DNA from: Thermocrinis sp.
GTDB taxonomy: Bacteria; Aquificota; Aquificia; Aquificales; Aquificaceae
Direction: 5' to 3'
DNA: 14,508 bases
Assembly: GCF_036781485.1 (NCBI RefSeq)
Contig: NZ_DAIQAX010000002.1
Coordinates: 1 to 14,508, forward strand
Shown: one piece after another, positions 1 to 6,471 of the stretch
Numbering within the stretch: the stretch's first letter is position 1
Layout of the letters: every line of letters begins with the position of its first letter
Program-made: the position numbers and the translations under genes
Notes under the pieces: model-generated
Databases searched by the model: none
Told to the model about the DNA's origin: nothing
Seen by the model: the letters and a program-made list of their open reading frames with translations, nothing else

Positions 1-39
1 CCTTCTCATACGCTTTTCAGCCTGCTTAGTGTTTGGCAT
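1..39 (-). CDS. rpsT: 30S ribosomal protein S20, N-terminal fragment
   Basis: Partial gene running off the left edge; only the first 13 codons are present. They read MPNTKQAEKRMRR, the basic N-terminus typical of bacterial S20 (family pattern M-P/A-N-x-K-S/Q-A-x-K-R). A strong AGGAGG lies six bases upstream of the ATG (minus strand, 51-46). An overlapping ATG four bases upstream at 43 is out of frame and too close to the ribosome binding site. S20 binds 16S rRNA in the small subunit. The gene is divergent from the cytochrome gene, sharing a 63-base AT-rich gap. The identification rests on 13 residues plus a good ribosome binding site, so it is likely but not certain. Confidence 0.7.
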   Translation of the reverse strand, partial: MPNTKQAEKRMRR

Positions 40-70
40 GCATAACCTCCTCTTAAATAATTAAATAATA

Positions 71-76
71 ATTATA
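71..76 (-). promoter_or_regulatory. Possible -10 box for rpsT
   Basis: The minus strand reads a consensus TATAAT here, about 32 bases upstream of the rpsT start, inside the AT-rich gap between the two divergent genes. I see no convincing -35 box at the expected distance, so the call rests on the hexamer and its position only. Confidence 0.3.
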
Positions 77-102
77 CCAAACTTTCTAAAGGAGGTTTTA
101 AG

Positions 103-504
103 ATGAAGCACTTAGTCGTTGCTGGTTTAGCAGGTCTTGCTTTATTTGCGGTTTCTTGCCAGCAAAGGCCTAAGGAAGAGGCTAAACAGCCTTCCACACC
201 AACACAGGAACAACAGGCTAAACAAGAAGAGAAACCACAAGCTGTTGCTCAAGCACCTACCGCTGTTAATGCAGAGGCTTTGGCTAAGTCAAAGGGCTGT
301 TTTGCTTGTCATGATATAAACGCAAAGAAGGTAGGACCTGCTTTTAAAGATGTGGCAAAGAGAGAAGCGGGAAAGGTGGATTATTTAGCTCAAAGGATAA
401 AAAACGGTGGAGTGGGAGAGTGGGGGAACGTGCCTATGCCTCCACAGAACGTGACAGAAGAAGAGGCAAAGCTACTGGCTCAGTGGATACTCTCACTTAA
501 ATAA
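103..504 (+). CDS. Lipid-anchored class I monoheme cytochrome c (c-552 type)
   Basis: A 133-residue periplasmic electron carrier. The N-terminus has Lys3-His and a hydrophobic stretch ending in the lipobox A-V-S-C19, so it should be a lipoprotein anchored through Cys19. Residues 20-55 form a flexible linker rich in Gln, Glu, Lys, Pro and Ala. The haem domain follows: CFACH at 66-70 binds haem covalently, His70 is one axial ligand, and Met112 in V-P-M-P-P-Q is the other. The sequence around VGPAFKDVA and NVPMPPQNVTEEEAKLLAQW closely resembles soluble Hydrogenobacter thermophilus c-552 as I remember it, except that the usual cleaved signal peptide is replaced by lipobox and linker. AAAGGAGG precedes the ATG. 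It likely carries electrons from SoxXA or the bc1 complex to a terminal oxidase; that role is inferred from neighbours. Confidence 0.9.
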   Translation: MKHLVVAGLAGLALFAVSCQQRPKEEAKQPSTPTQEQQAKQEEKPQAVAQAPTAVNAEALAKSKGCFACHDINAKKVGPAFKDVAKREAGKVDYLAQRIKNGGVGEWGNVPMPPQNVTEEEAKLLAQWILSLK

Positions 505-511
505 AGAAGAT

Positions 512-534
512 GGGGGCTTTGCCCCCGCTCTTTT
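512..534. terminator. Shared hairpin terminator between cytochrome c and sqr
   Basis: GGGGGC (512-517), loop TTT, GCCCCC (521-526), followed by GCTCTTTT. It starts eight bases after the cytochrome stop and lies just beyond the stop of the convergent sqr. On the minus strand the stem is followed by a T-rich ATCTTCTTT, so it can serve both genes. Confidence 0.8.
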
Positions 535-1825
535 AGCAAGCCTGTCCAGGTGCTCCAGAACAATCTGGGCAGAGTGTTACACCTCTAGCTCCAAAAATTA
601 TCTTTAACCCTTCCTCTTCAAACCAAGGTGCAATGTTTCCACTCTTTACCTTCCACATAAAGTATCTTTCAAAGGCAGACTTTACAAGGTGTGCCCACCT
701 GCCCTTTGCAAACTTTACATCAGCCCTTGGTGGAAGGACTGGTTTTGCGTAGAAGAAACCTGCGTCCGCACCCATGTCCGCTATGCATATGGCAGAAAGT
801 TCTGGTGCATACCTATCCGTGGAGTTTCTTATATCGTTTATTATGTTCTTTGCCACAGCCATTGCCATCTGTTCTATCATCATACCCGTTTTTGGTGCAC
901 CTGTAGGTATGGGTGTTTGTTCCACAGGAGGAATGGCAGTTACTACGCCCACACCGTAGATGTTTTTGTAGGTTGGGTTTTGGAAGCATTTATTGACTAT
1001 GACCATTTTGTTTGCAGGGTTTGCCACCTTGTCCCCTGCGGAGGCTACCACTTCTGGACCCATAAACCTTGGCATTAGCATGGACAGCTTGCAAGGCTCT
1101 TCGTAAACCTTTCCGTCAAGGTCTTCATATATGACCTTATCTGGCTCTACTTTGGTTACCTTTACGTTGGTTATGTATCTTATGCTTCTCTCCGCAAATA
1201 GGTCTTCCATTATTCTTCTGGAGGGACCTACACCACCCAACCCAAGGTGTCCCAGATAGGGCTCAGAAGTTATGTAAGTTATGGGCACTTTGTGTCTTAG
1301 GTTTCTCTTCTTTAGCTCATAGTGTAGCATCAGCGCAAACTCGTAAGCGGGACCAAAACAGCTAACACCAGGTATGGCACCAACTACCACAGGACCTGGA
1401 TTTTTGTAAAATTCTTCCAGTTTCTTCTGAAGTTCCAAGGCGTGCTCTGCGGTGCATACGGAAGTGGAGTATTGTTCCTGTCCTTCTGCTCCAAACACAA
1501 GCTTAGGACCTGTGGCAATAACCAAGTAATCGTATCCTATCTCCTTTCCAGAAGTGGTCCAAAGCTTGTTGTTGTCTGGGTCTATTCTCTCTCCGTTTTC
1601 TGGCACATAATCAATACCGTGTTTGGAAAGCAGGCTTCCAAGAGGGATAGTTATGTCCTCAAACCTTCTCCAACCTAAGGCCAAGTGTGGATAGGATGGA
1701 GTAAAACCAAAGTAGGGCCTACCGGATACAACGGTGATTTTTAGGTTGCTGTCCATTCTCCTTAAGTTATAAGCTGTGGCAATACCGCCTATTCCGCCAC
1801 CAAGTATGACCACGTGCTTACTCAC
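533..1825 (-). CDS. sqr: Sulfide:quinone oxidoreductase, Aquifex type
   Basis: FAD-dependent, membrane-associated enzyme that oxidises sulfide to zero-valent sulfur or polysulfide and reduces quinone. It has 430 residues, matching the Aquifex aeolicus enzyme in length and in most of its sequence as I remember it. The N-terminal dinucleotide fold shows GGGIGG at 9-14; ATGPKLVFGAEG (104-115) is the second FAD region. The three cysteines of the redox site fall at exactly the A. aeolicus positions: Cys124 (in STSVC), Cys156 (in GVSCFGPAYEF) and Cys347 (in SAICIAD). The C-terminus holds the amphipathic membrane-anchoring region (about 376-410) and CPDC (419-422) with a terminal Cys430. The start is GTG, preceded by AAGGAGGT. 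It lies 47 bases downstream of amrS on the same strand, with a possible own promoter between. Confidence 0.97.
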   Translation of the reverse strand: MSKHVVILGGGIGGIATAYNLRRMDSNLKITVVSGRPYFGFTPSYPHLALGWRRFEDITIPLGSLLSKHGIDYVPENGERIDPDNNKLWTTSGKEIGYDYLVIATGPKLVFGAEGQEQYSTSVCTAEHALELQKKLEEFYKNPGPVVVGAIPGVSCFGPAYEFALMLHYELKKRNLRHKVPITYITSEPYLGHLGLGGVGPSRRIMEDLFAERSIRYITNVKVTKVEPDKVIYEDLDGKVYEEPCKLSMLMPRFMGPEVVASAGDKVANPANKMVIVNKCFQNPTYKNIYGVGVVTAIPPVEQTPIPTGAPKTGMMIEQMAMAVAKNIINDIRNSTDRYAPELSAICIADMGADAGFFYAKPVLPPRADVKFAKGRWAHLVKSAFERYFMWKVKSGNIAPWFEEEGLKIIFGARGVTLCPDCSGAPGQAC

Positions 1826-1856
1826 GATCTTACCTCCTTAATAAGTTTATAAAAAC

Positions 1857-1862
1857 ATTATA
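1857..1862 (-). promoter_or_regulatory. Possible -10 box for sqr
   Basis: The minus strand carries a consensus TATAAT 32 bases upstream of the sqr GTG, in the short gap after amrS. No recognisable -35 is seen. If real, sqr can be transcribed separately from amrS. Confidence 0.35.
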
Positions 1863-1872
1863 AGAGAAAATT

Positions 1873-2889
1873 CTAAAAAACCCCCGCTATCTGGAAACCG
1901 CAATTTTCACACTTACCCTCTTTCAGATGAAACTTTACCTTTTCCCCTAAATAGCCACTTCTTTCTATAACTACATATCCACAGGAAGGACAGTATGTGG
2001 ATGTTAAATCGGGATCTTGATAGTTTCCTACATAGACATAGTTCAAGCCTTCTTCTTTTCCTATCTGATAAGCCTTTTTGAGAGTTTCAACGGGCGTGGG
2101 CCTAACACCCATCATAAGGTATGCAGGAAAGAACCTTGAGATGTGCCAGGGAATGTCTGGAGAAATATCTCTGATGAATCTTGCTATGCTTCTTATCTCA
2201 CTCTCCGAATCGTTATAACCTGGGATAAGAAGGGTTGTTATCTCTATCCATATACCGAGCTTGTATGCTTTTTCTATGGTTTTAAGCACTGGCTTTAGCC
2301 TTGCATCGCATATGTTTTTATAAAACTCATCCGAGAAGGCTTTGAGATCTATGTTCATGGCTGAGAGGAAGGGCACAGAGGCTTCTAAAACCTCTTCGGT
2401 TTCATAACCGCTGGTGACAAAGATATTCTTTATACCTTTTTCGTAAGCCAGCTTCATTGTATCGTAAGCAAACTCAAAGAAAATGACCGGTTCATTGTAG
2501 GTGTATGATATGGAGGGTATTTGAAACTTGTTGGCAATCTGAATTAGGTCTTCCGGCGAATAGCTATCACCAAAAACTCTGTAATTGTTCAACTTCGGAT
2601 ACTGGGATATTTCCCAATTTTGGCAAAACTTACATGAGAAGTTGCAGCCTACAGTGCCAATAGACAAGGTTTTTGTGCCGGGTAAAAAGTGATAGAGGGG
2701 CTTTTTCTCTACAGGATCTAGGTGAATGGCAGATACTAAGCCATAGACAGTTAGGTATAACTTTCCCCCTTCATTTACGCGCACCCCACATTTTCCATAC
2801 TCTCCATCATCCAGTATGCATCTTTGTTTGCAGGCTTTACATAGAACTTTGCCGTTTTTCTTGTCAGACATCCAGGCTAAAGCCTTCAT
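1873..2889 (-). CDS. amrS: AmmeMemoRadiSam-system radical SAM protein
   Basis: Radical SAM enzyme of the AmrS (PflA-like) family, 338 residues. The [4Fe-4S]/SAM motif CxxxCxxC is Cys82, Cys86, Cys89 in GCNFSCKFCQNW. Upstream lies a cysteine cluster (Cys17, Cys20, Cys24, Cys34) and the C-terminus has a zinc-ribbon-like pair, CPSC (300-303) and CENC (327-330). YNEP (131-134) and NIDLKAFSDEFY (179-190) are typical of the family. Substrate and reaction are unknown; the family is named for genomic association with Memo (AmrB) and AMMECR1 (AmrA). The partner amrB is divergent 19 bases away; no amrA is in the window. The ATG at 2889 gives full length but has no ribosome binding site; Met7 is an alternative start. 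sqr follows on the same strand, without evident functional link. Confidence 0.92.
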   Translation of the reverse strand: MKALAWMSDKKNGKVLCKACKQRCILDDGEYGKCGVRVNEGGKLYLTVYGLVSAIHLDPVEKKPLYHFLPGTKTLSIGTVGCNFSCKFCQNWEISQYPKLNNYRVFGDSYSPEDLIQIANKFQIPSISYTYNEPVIFFEFAYDTMKLAYEKGIKNIFVTSGYETEEVLEASVPFLSAMNIDLKAFSDEFYKNICDARLKPVLKTIEKAYKLGIWIEITTLLIPGYNDSESEIRSIARFIRDISPDIPWHISRFFPAYLMMGVRPTPVETLKKAYQIGKEEGLNYVYVGNYQDPDLTSTYCPSCGYVVIERSGYLGEKVKFHLKEGKCENCGFQIAGVF

Positions 2890-2895
2890 AGGTTT

Positions 2896-2903
2896 TAAAT
2901 TTA
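2896..2903. promoter_or_regulatory. Overlapping divergent -10-like boxes, amrS/amrB
   Basis: The gap between the amrS ATG and the amrB GTG is only 19 bases. Within it TAAATT occurs on plus at 2896-2901 (seven bases from the amrB GTG) and on minus at 2903-2898 (eight bases from the amrS ATG). Neither gene has a Shine-Dalgarno sequence. This arrangement would produce near-leaderless transcripts in both directions. The hexamers match TATAAT at only four positions and no -35 is clear, so this is a weak prediction. Confidence 0.25.
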
Positions 2904-2908
2904 TCTTT

Positions 2909-3685
2909 GTGAGGATAAGAAAACCGGCAGTTGCAGGAAGTTTTTATCCAAAGGATCCAGCAAAGCTGAGAGAAGTGGTAAATAGACTGCTTGGAAATCC
3001 TACATCAAAAGTGCCACTGGGAGTAATTTCTCCCCATGCTGGTTATGCCTACAGTGGAAAGGTAGCAGGTAGGATCTATGGGCTTTTTAAAGGTTTTAAA
3101 GGTCTGAGTTTTCTGCTTATAGGTCCATCCCACTTTGTGGATTTTGTAGGTATATCCTTTGGAGACTACGAGTTTTTTGAAACCCCCTTAGGGTTGGTAA
3201 GAGTTGATAGGGATAGGATAGAGGAATTCCTTAAGAAATTTAACTTTACTCACGCCTTAGATAACCTACCACACCTAATGGAGCATTCCATAGAAGTTCA
3301 GTTACCTTTCTTGCAGGTGGCTGTGGAAGAATTTTCCATAATACCAGTCCTTTACGGAAGAGCCGAGCCTGACATTTTGCTAAAAGTTTTAGAATTCTTC
3401 TGTGAGGATGAAACACGGTTTATTGTGAGCTCAGACCTAAGTCACTACTATCCAGACGAAATAGCAAGGCGGATAGATACCTACTGTCATGAAGGCATTA
3501 CAAAGTTAGATCAACAGATTTTTAAAGAGTGCCAAGCCTGTGGAAAGGTTGGGATTTTGAGTGCCATGATGTGGAGTAAAAGAAGAAATCTCAAACCTGA
3601 GCTTGTGGCTTATGCTACATCCGCAGAAGCCTATGGGGATAAGGATGCTGTGGTAGGATACGGTGGCTATGCTTTCTTTTCCTGA
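2909..3685 (+). CDS. amrB: AmmeMemoRadiSam-system protein B (Memo family)
   Basis: Memo-like protein, 258 residues from the chosen start. The family has a dioxygenase-like fold; human MEMO1 binds copper or iron, but the bacterial role is unknown. Conserved features: RKPAVAGSFYP (4-14), PHAGYAYSG with His43, GPSHF with His75, MEHSIEVQLPFL with His126, SSDLSHY with Asp176/His179, and CG at 211-212 corresponding to the cysteine of the metal site. The open frame extends back to an ATG at 2816, but that would overlap amrS by 74 bases and add residues not typical of the family. The GTG at 2909, placing R-I-R-K-P-A-V-A-G at the N-terminus, matches family starts. Its last 19 bases overlap the end of convergent ispF. 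It probably acts with AmrS, its divergent neighbour. Confidence 0.88.
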   Translation: MRIRKPAVAGSFYPKDPAKLREVVNRLLGNPTSKVPLGVISPHAGYAYSGKVAGRIYGLFKGFKGLSFLLIGPSHFVDFVGISFGDYEFFETPLGLVRVDRDRIEEFLKKFNFTHALDNLPHLMEHSIEVQLPFLQVAVEEFSIIPVLYGRAEPDILLKVLEFFCEDETRFIVSSDLSHYYPDEIARRIDTYCHEGITKLDQQIFKECQACGKVGILSAMMWSKRRNLKPELVAYATSAEAYGDKDAVVGYGGYAFFS

Positions 3686-4140
3686 AGTAATACCACACAG
3701 AAACAAGCTATACCTTCTGCCTGGCAGAATCCTTCCCGTGTCTTTCCCTTTATGGATATTCGCGTCCGATCTATTCCCAAAAGTAAAGAAAGGTTTTGTA
3801 TTATTTTGCCTTTTATAGGTGCAATTTTGGGCTCGTCTCCGATTAGAGTGCAGTCTAAGTTTATTATTTCGTACCCTTTCTTTGAAACTCTTTCAAGGGC
3901 TGACTTTAAAAACAAAGAAGAGGGAGCGGATTTCCACTGTGGATCCTTGTCTGGAAAAAGCTGTCCTATGTCCTCTTCTCCTACCGCAGAAAGAAGGGCG
4001 TCAGTCAGAGCGTGAAGTAGCACATCCCCATCAGAGTGAGCCTTAAGGCCCTTTGGAAAATCAATCAACACCCCTCCCAAAACCAAAGGTTTTCCTTCTT
4101 CAAAACTGTGCGAATCAAAGCCAAAACCTATTCTAAACAT
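3667..4140 (-). CDS. ispF: 2-C-methyl-D-erythritol 2,4-cyclodiphosphate synthase
   Basis: Cytoplasmic enzyme of the MEP isoprenoid pathway, converting CDP-ME 2-phosphate to MEcPP with release of CMP. Its 157 residues are the usual length. The metal-binding D-x-H is Asp9 and His11 in FGFDSHSF, with His43 as third ligand (ALLHALTD region); AHSDGD (34-39) holds the active-site His35. The C-terminal CQAEGIACFCVVLL contains the conserved E-G-I-A. It is the last gene of the aminotransferase-argD-ispF operon; its ATG shares one base with the argD stop (TGATG), implying translational coupling. It ends inside the 3' end of the convergent amrB, 19 bases of overlap, with no hairpin terminator visible between. 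Confidence 0.96.
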   Translation of the reverse strand: MFRIGFGFDSHSFEEGKPLVLGGVLIDFPKGLKAHSDGDVLLHALTDALLSAVGEEDIGQLFPDKDPQWKSAPSSLFLKSALERVSKKGYEIINLDCTLIGDEPKIAPIKGKIIQNLSLLLGIDRTRISIKGKTREGFCQAEGIACFCVVLLQEKKA

Positions 4141-5264
4141 CAGAGTATCTCCTTAAGAACATCTACCGCAAAATCTACGTGTTCCTTTTGTATTATCAAA
4201 GGTGGAACAAACCTTATAACCCTCTCTGAGGTGCAATTTATGAGCAGTCCTTTTTCCAAAGCTTTTAAAACCACTTCTTGGCAGTTTTCCTCCCTTTCAA
4301 GCCCCAGCATCAAACCCCTTCCCCTCACTTTTCCAAAAGATCTCAACCTCTCTTTGAAATAAAATCCCACCTCCTCCACATGGTCCAAAAGCTTTGAAAC
4401 CTTCTCTACCACAACTTTGGCACACGCACAGGCTAAGGCATTTCCTCCAAAGGTGGAGCCGTGACTCCCGGGTTTAAAGGCCTTTGCTACCTCCTCCTTT
4501 GCCAACACGCAACCTATGGGAAAACCGCCCCCAAGCCCCTTTGCCAAGGTTATTATGTCTGGTTTTATTCCAAAGTGCTGATAGCCATAGAATTTTCCCG
4601 TCCTTCCCAAACCTGTTTGCACTTCATCTATGATCAGGAGTAACCCGTCCCTCCTGCAAAGCTCCTGCACTTTTATCAAAAATTCACCATCCGCCTCCTT
4701 TATACCACCCTCCCCTTGGATCACCTCAAGCATTATGCCCGCAGTTTCCCTTTTGAGAGCCCTTTCAACGGACTTTATATCGTTTAGCTCAGCGTAGTCA
4801 AAGCCCTCAAGCAACGGCTCAAAACCCTTCTGAATTTTCTCCTGAGCGGTGGCGGACATAGCCCCAAAGGTCCTTCCGTGAAAGGAGTTTTTAAAGGTTA
4901 TAATCCTGTATCTTTTCTCACCTTTTTCCCAAAAGTATCTTCTTGCCAACTTTATGGCACCCTCGTTGGCTTCCGCACCGCTGTTGCAGAAAAAGACCTT
5001 TGCAGGCTCCCGAAACTGTTCCACTAAAAGCTTTGCTACCTCCTCCTGCCAAGGGTTTTGGTAGAGGTTAGAAATGTGCCAGAGTCTGTTTGCTTGCTCG
5101 CACAGCGCCCTTACCAGGTCCTGGTCTGAGTGTCCCAGCACATTTACCGCCACCCCACCCACAAGGTCCAAGTATCTCTTACCCTCCTCATCGTAGAGGA
5201 AAACACCATCTCCGCGCACAAAGGAAACAGGAAGCCTTTTGTAGGTATCCATCAAAAAACTCAT
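4140..5264 (-). CDS. argD: Acetylornithine aminotransferase
   Basis: Class III PLP-dependent aminotransferase, 374 residues, interconverting N-acetylglutamate semialdehyde and N-acetylornithine in arginine synthesis. FCNSGAEANEGAIKLAR (92-108) binds the PLP phosphate, IIDEVQTGLGRTG (211-223) supplies Asp213 for the pyridine nitrogen, and Lys242 in LAKGLGGGFPIG forms the Schiff base. SFHGRTFGAMSAT (127-139) and GSHGSTFGGNALACA are typical of ArgD. Start ATG overlaps the stop of the upstream aminotransferase by four bases (ATGA), and its own stop overlaps the ispF start. Some members of this family also act on lysine-pathway intermediates (LysJ, DapC activity); sequence alone does not separate these. 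No promoter of its own is seen. Confidence 0.9.
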   Translation of the reverse strand: MSFLMDTYKRLPVSFVRGDGVFLYDEEGKRYLDLVGGVAVNVLGHSDQDLVRALCEQANRLWHISNLYQNPWQEEVAKLLVEQFREPAKVFFCNSGAEANEGAIKLARRYFWEKGEKRYRIITFKNSFHGRTFGAMSATAQEKIQKGFEPLLEGFDYAELNDIKSVERALKRETAGIMLEVIQGEGGIKEADGEFLIKVQELCRRDGLLLIIDEVQTGLGRTGKFYGYQHFGIKPDIITLAKGLGGGFPIGCVLAKEEVAKAFKPGSHGSTFGGNALACACAKVVVEKVSKLLDHVEEVGFYFKERLRSFGKVRGRGLMLGLEREENCQEVVLKALEKGLLINCTSERVIRFVPPLIIQKEHVDFAVDVLKEIL

Positions 5265-6370
5265 GAGAGATACTCCTTCAGTCTTTCTATGGCAAGCCTT
5301 AGCTCCCCTTCCCTTCTGGTGTATGCAAGCCTAATAAACTTGTGCGTGTTGTTTCTTCCAAAATCCACGCCAGGGGTAAGGGCCACTTTTGCTTCCTTGA
5401 GCAACTTAAGCGCAAACTGATATGAGTCTTGGGTGTATTTGGAAACATCCGCCCAAAGGTAAAAGGCACCCTCTGGTTTTGCGTCTATCCTGAATATGTC
5501 CCTTACTCCTTCGTAAAGTAGATCCCTTCTTATTTTGAAAGTCTGTCTGATCTGTGATAAATACTCATAATCAAAAGCCCCGAGGGCAGCATACTGACTA
5601 AGCGTTGGAGCACTTATGAATACATTTTGAATAACAATCTCAGCGAACCTTACAAGCTCCTCTGGAAGCACCATCCAACCAAGCCTAAATCCCGGCATGC
5701 AAAAGAACTTAGAAAACCCATTTATTACAATAGCTTTGTCCCAAAATTCAAGAACAGTTTTCTCCTTTTTTTCATAGACCAGCCCGTGGTAAATTTCGTC
5801 CGAAATAAGGTATATTCCTTTATCTTTACAGTATTCGCAAAGTTCTTTTAAGTTTTTCTCATCGTACACAGTACCGGTAGGGTTAGAAGGAGAGGAAATA
5901 TGCACTGCTTTTACGTCCAAGCCTTTCAAATGTTCCGGTGTTATCTGATAATTGGTGCTTGCATCCACGTTTATAAATGCTGGCTCAATGCTTAATAAAT
6001 TGGCAAAGTTTTTGTAGCAAGGATAGGATGGGTCCGCAAGGGCTATTCTGTCGTATGGCTTAAGAAGTATGGAATAAACGACCAGAAAGGCTCCAGAGGT
6101 GCCGGTGGTGATAACTATCCTGTTGGGTGGGATTTCCACACGGTAGTAATCCCAATAATGCTTGGCTATTCTTTCTCTGAGTTCCCAAAGGCCCAAGGCA
6201 GGTGTGTAGTTAAAAAAATTGTTCTTTATTGCAAAGTTCAGCCTGTCTATTGCCTCCGGCGGAGGCTTTAGGTCCGGTTCTCCTATCTCCAAATGGATCA
6301 CGTCGGGAATGTTTTGGGCTTCCCTAAGAAGGTCCATTACTATGAAGGGGCTTATGTCTCTGCCGAACAC
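5261..6370 (-). CDS. Class I/II PLP-dependent aminotransferase
   Basis: Fold type I aminotransferase of 369 residues; substrate not certain (aspartate, aromatic or LL-diaminopimelate-type activities are all possible). HLEIGEPDLKPPP (26-38), NYTPALGLWELR (54-65), SPSNPTG (160-166), ISDEIYHGL (189-197) with Asp191/Tyr194, Lys221 in NGFSKFFCMPGFRLGW as the PLP lysine, Arg229 for the phosphate, and Arg347 in FIRLAYT for the substrate carboxylate are all present. The start is GTG at 6370: an in-frame stop lies three codons upstream, so no earlier start is possible, and Met12 would remove conserved residues. No Shine-Dalgarno precedes it. A strong promoter ends five bases before the GTG, so the message may be leaderless. 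First gene of an operon with argD and ispF, pointing to amino acid synthesis. Confidence 0.88.
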   Translation of the reverse strand: MFGRDISPFIVMDLLREAQNIPDVIHLEIGEPDLKPPPEAIDRLNFAIKNNFFNYTPALGLWELRERIAKHYWDYYRVEIPPNRIVITTGTSGAFLVVYSILLKPYDRIALADPSYPCYKNFANLLSIEPAFINVDASTNYQITPEHLKGLDVKAVHISSPSNPTGTVYDEKNLKELCEYCKDKGIYLISDEIYHGLVYEKKEKTVLEFWDKAIVINGFSKFFCMPGFRLGWMVLPEELVRFAEIVIQNVFISAPTLSQYAALGAFDYEYLSQIRQTFKIRRDLLYEGVRDIFRIDAKPEGAFYLWADVSKYTQDSYQFALKLLKEAKVALTPGVDFGRNNTHKFIRLAYTRREGELRLAIERLKEYLS

Positions 6371-6375
6371 AATAA

Positions 6376-6404
6376 ATTATTTTAAATTCGATGGAGGATG
6401 TCAA
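6376..6404 (-). promoter_or_regulatory. Sigma70-type promoter of the aminotransferase-argD-ispF operon
   Basis: On the minus strand a perfect -35 TTGACA (6404-6399) is followed by a 17-base spacer and AATAAT (6381-6376), five of six matches to the -10 consensus. Transcription would begin about six or seven bases later, at or within one base of the GTG at 6370. This is the best promoter in the window. Confidence 0.7.
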
Positions 6405-6454
6405 CTTTTAGAGGAAATCCAAATCGTTTCTTACGTGCCTATAGGGGATTGAGA

Positions 6455-6460
6455 TATGAT
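6455..6460 (+). promoter_or_regulatory. Possible -10 box for metK operon
   Basis: TATGAT ends 11 bases before the metK ATG, in a region without a Shine-Dalgarno sequence. Start of transcription near 6467 would leave a leader of about five bases. No good -35 is visible. Confidence 0.3.
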
Positions 6461-6471
6461 AGAATTTTTTC

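Noticed and set aside
689..1078. 129-residue plus-strand open frame
   Set aside because: It lies wholly antisense to sqr, a well-identified gene. Its composition (many Cys, His, Trp, Tyr) is that of a shadow frame and it has no ribosome binding site.
2816..2908. Longer amrB starting at ATG 2816
   Set aside because: It would overlap amrS antisense by 74 bases and add 31 residues absent from the family; GTG 2909 gives the usual N-terminus.
6371..6471. SAM riboswitch before metK
   Set aside because: The 101-base gap is shared with a divergent promoter, shows no SAM-I/II/III pairing pattern that I can see, and leaves almost no leader for metK.
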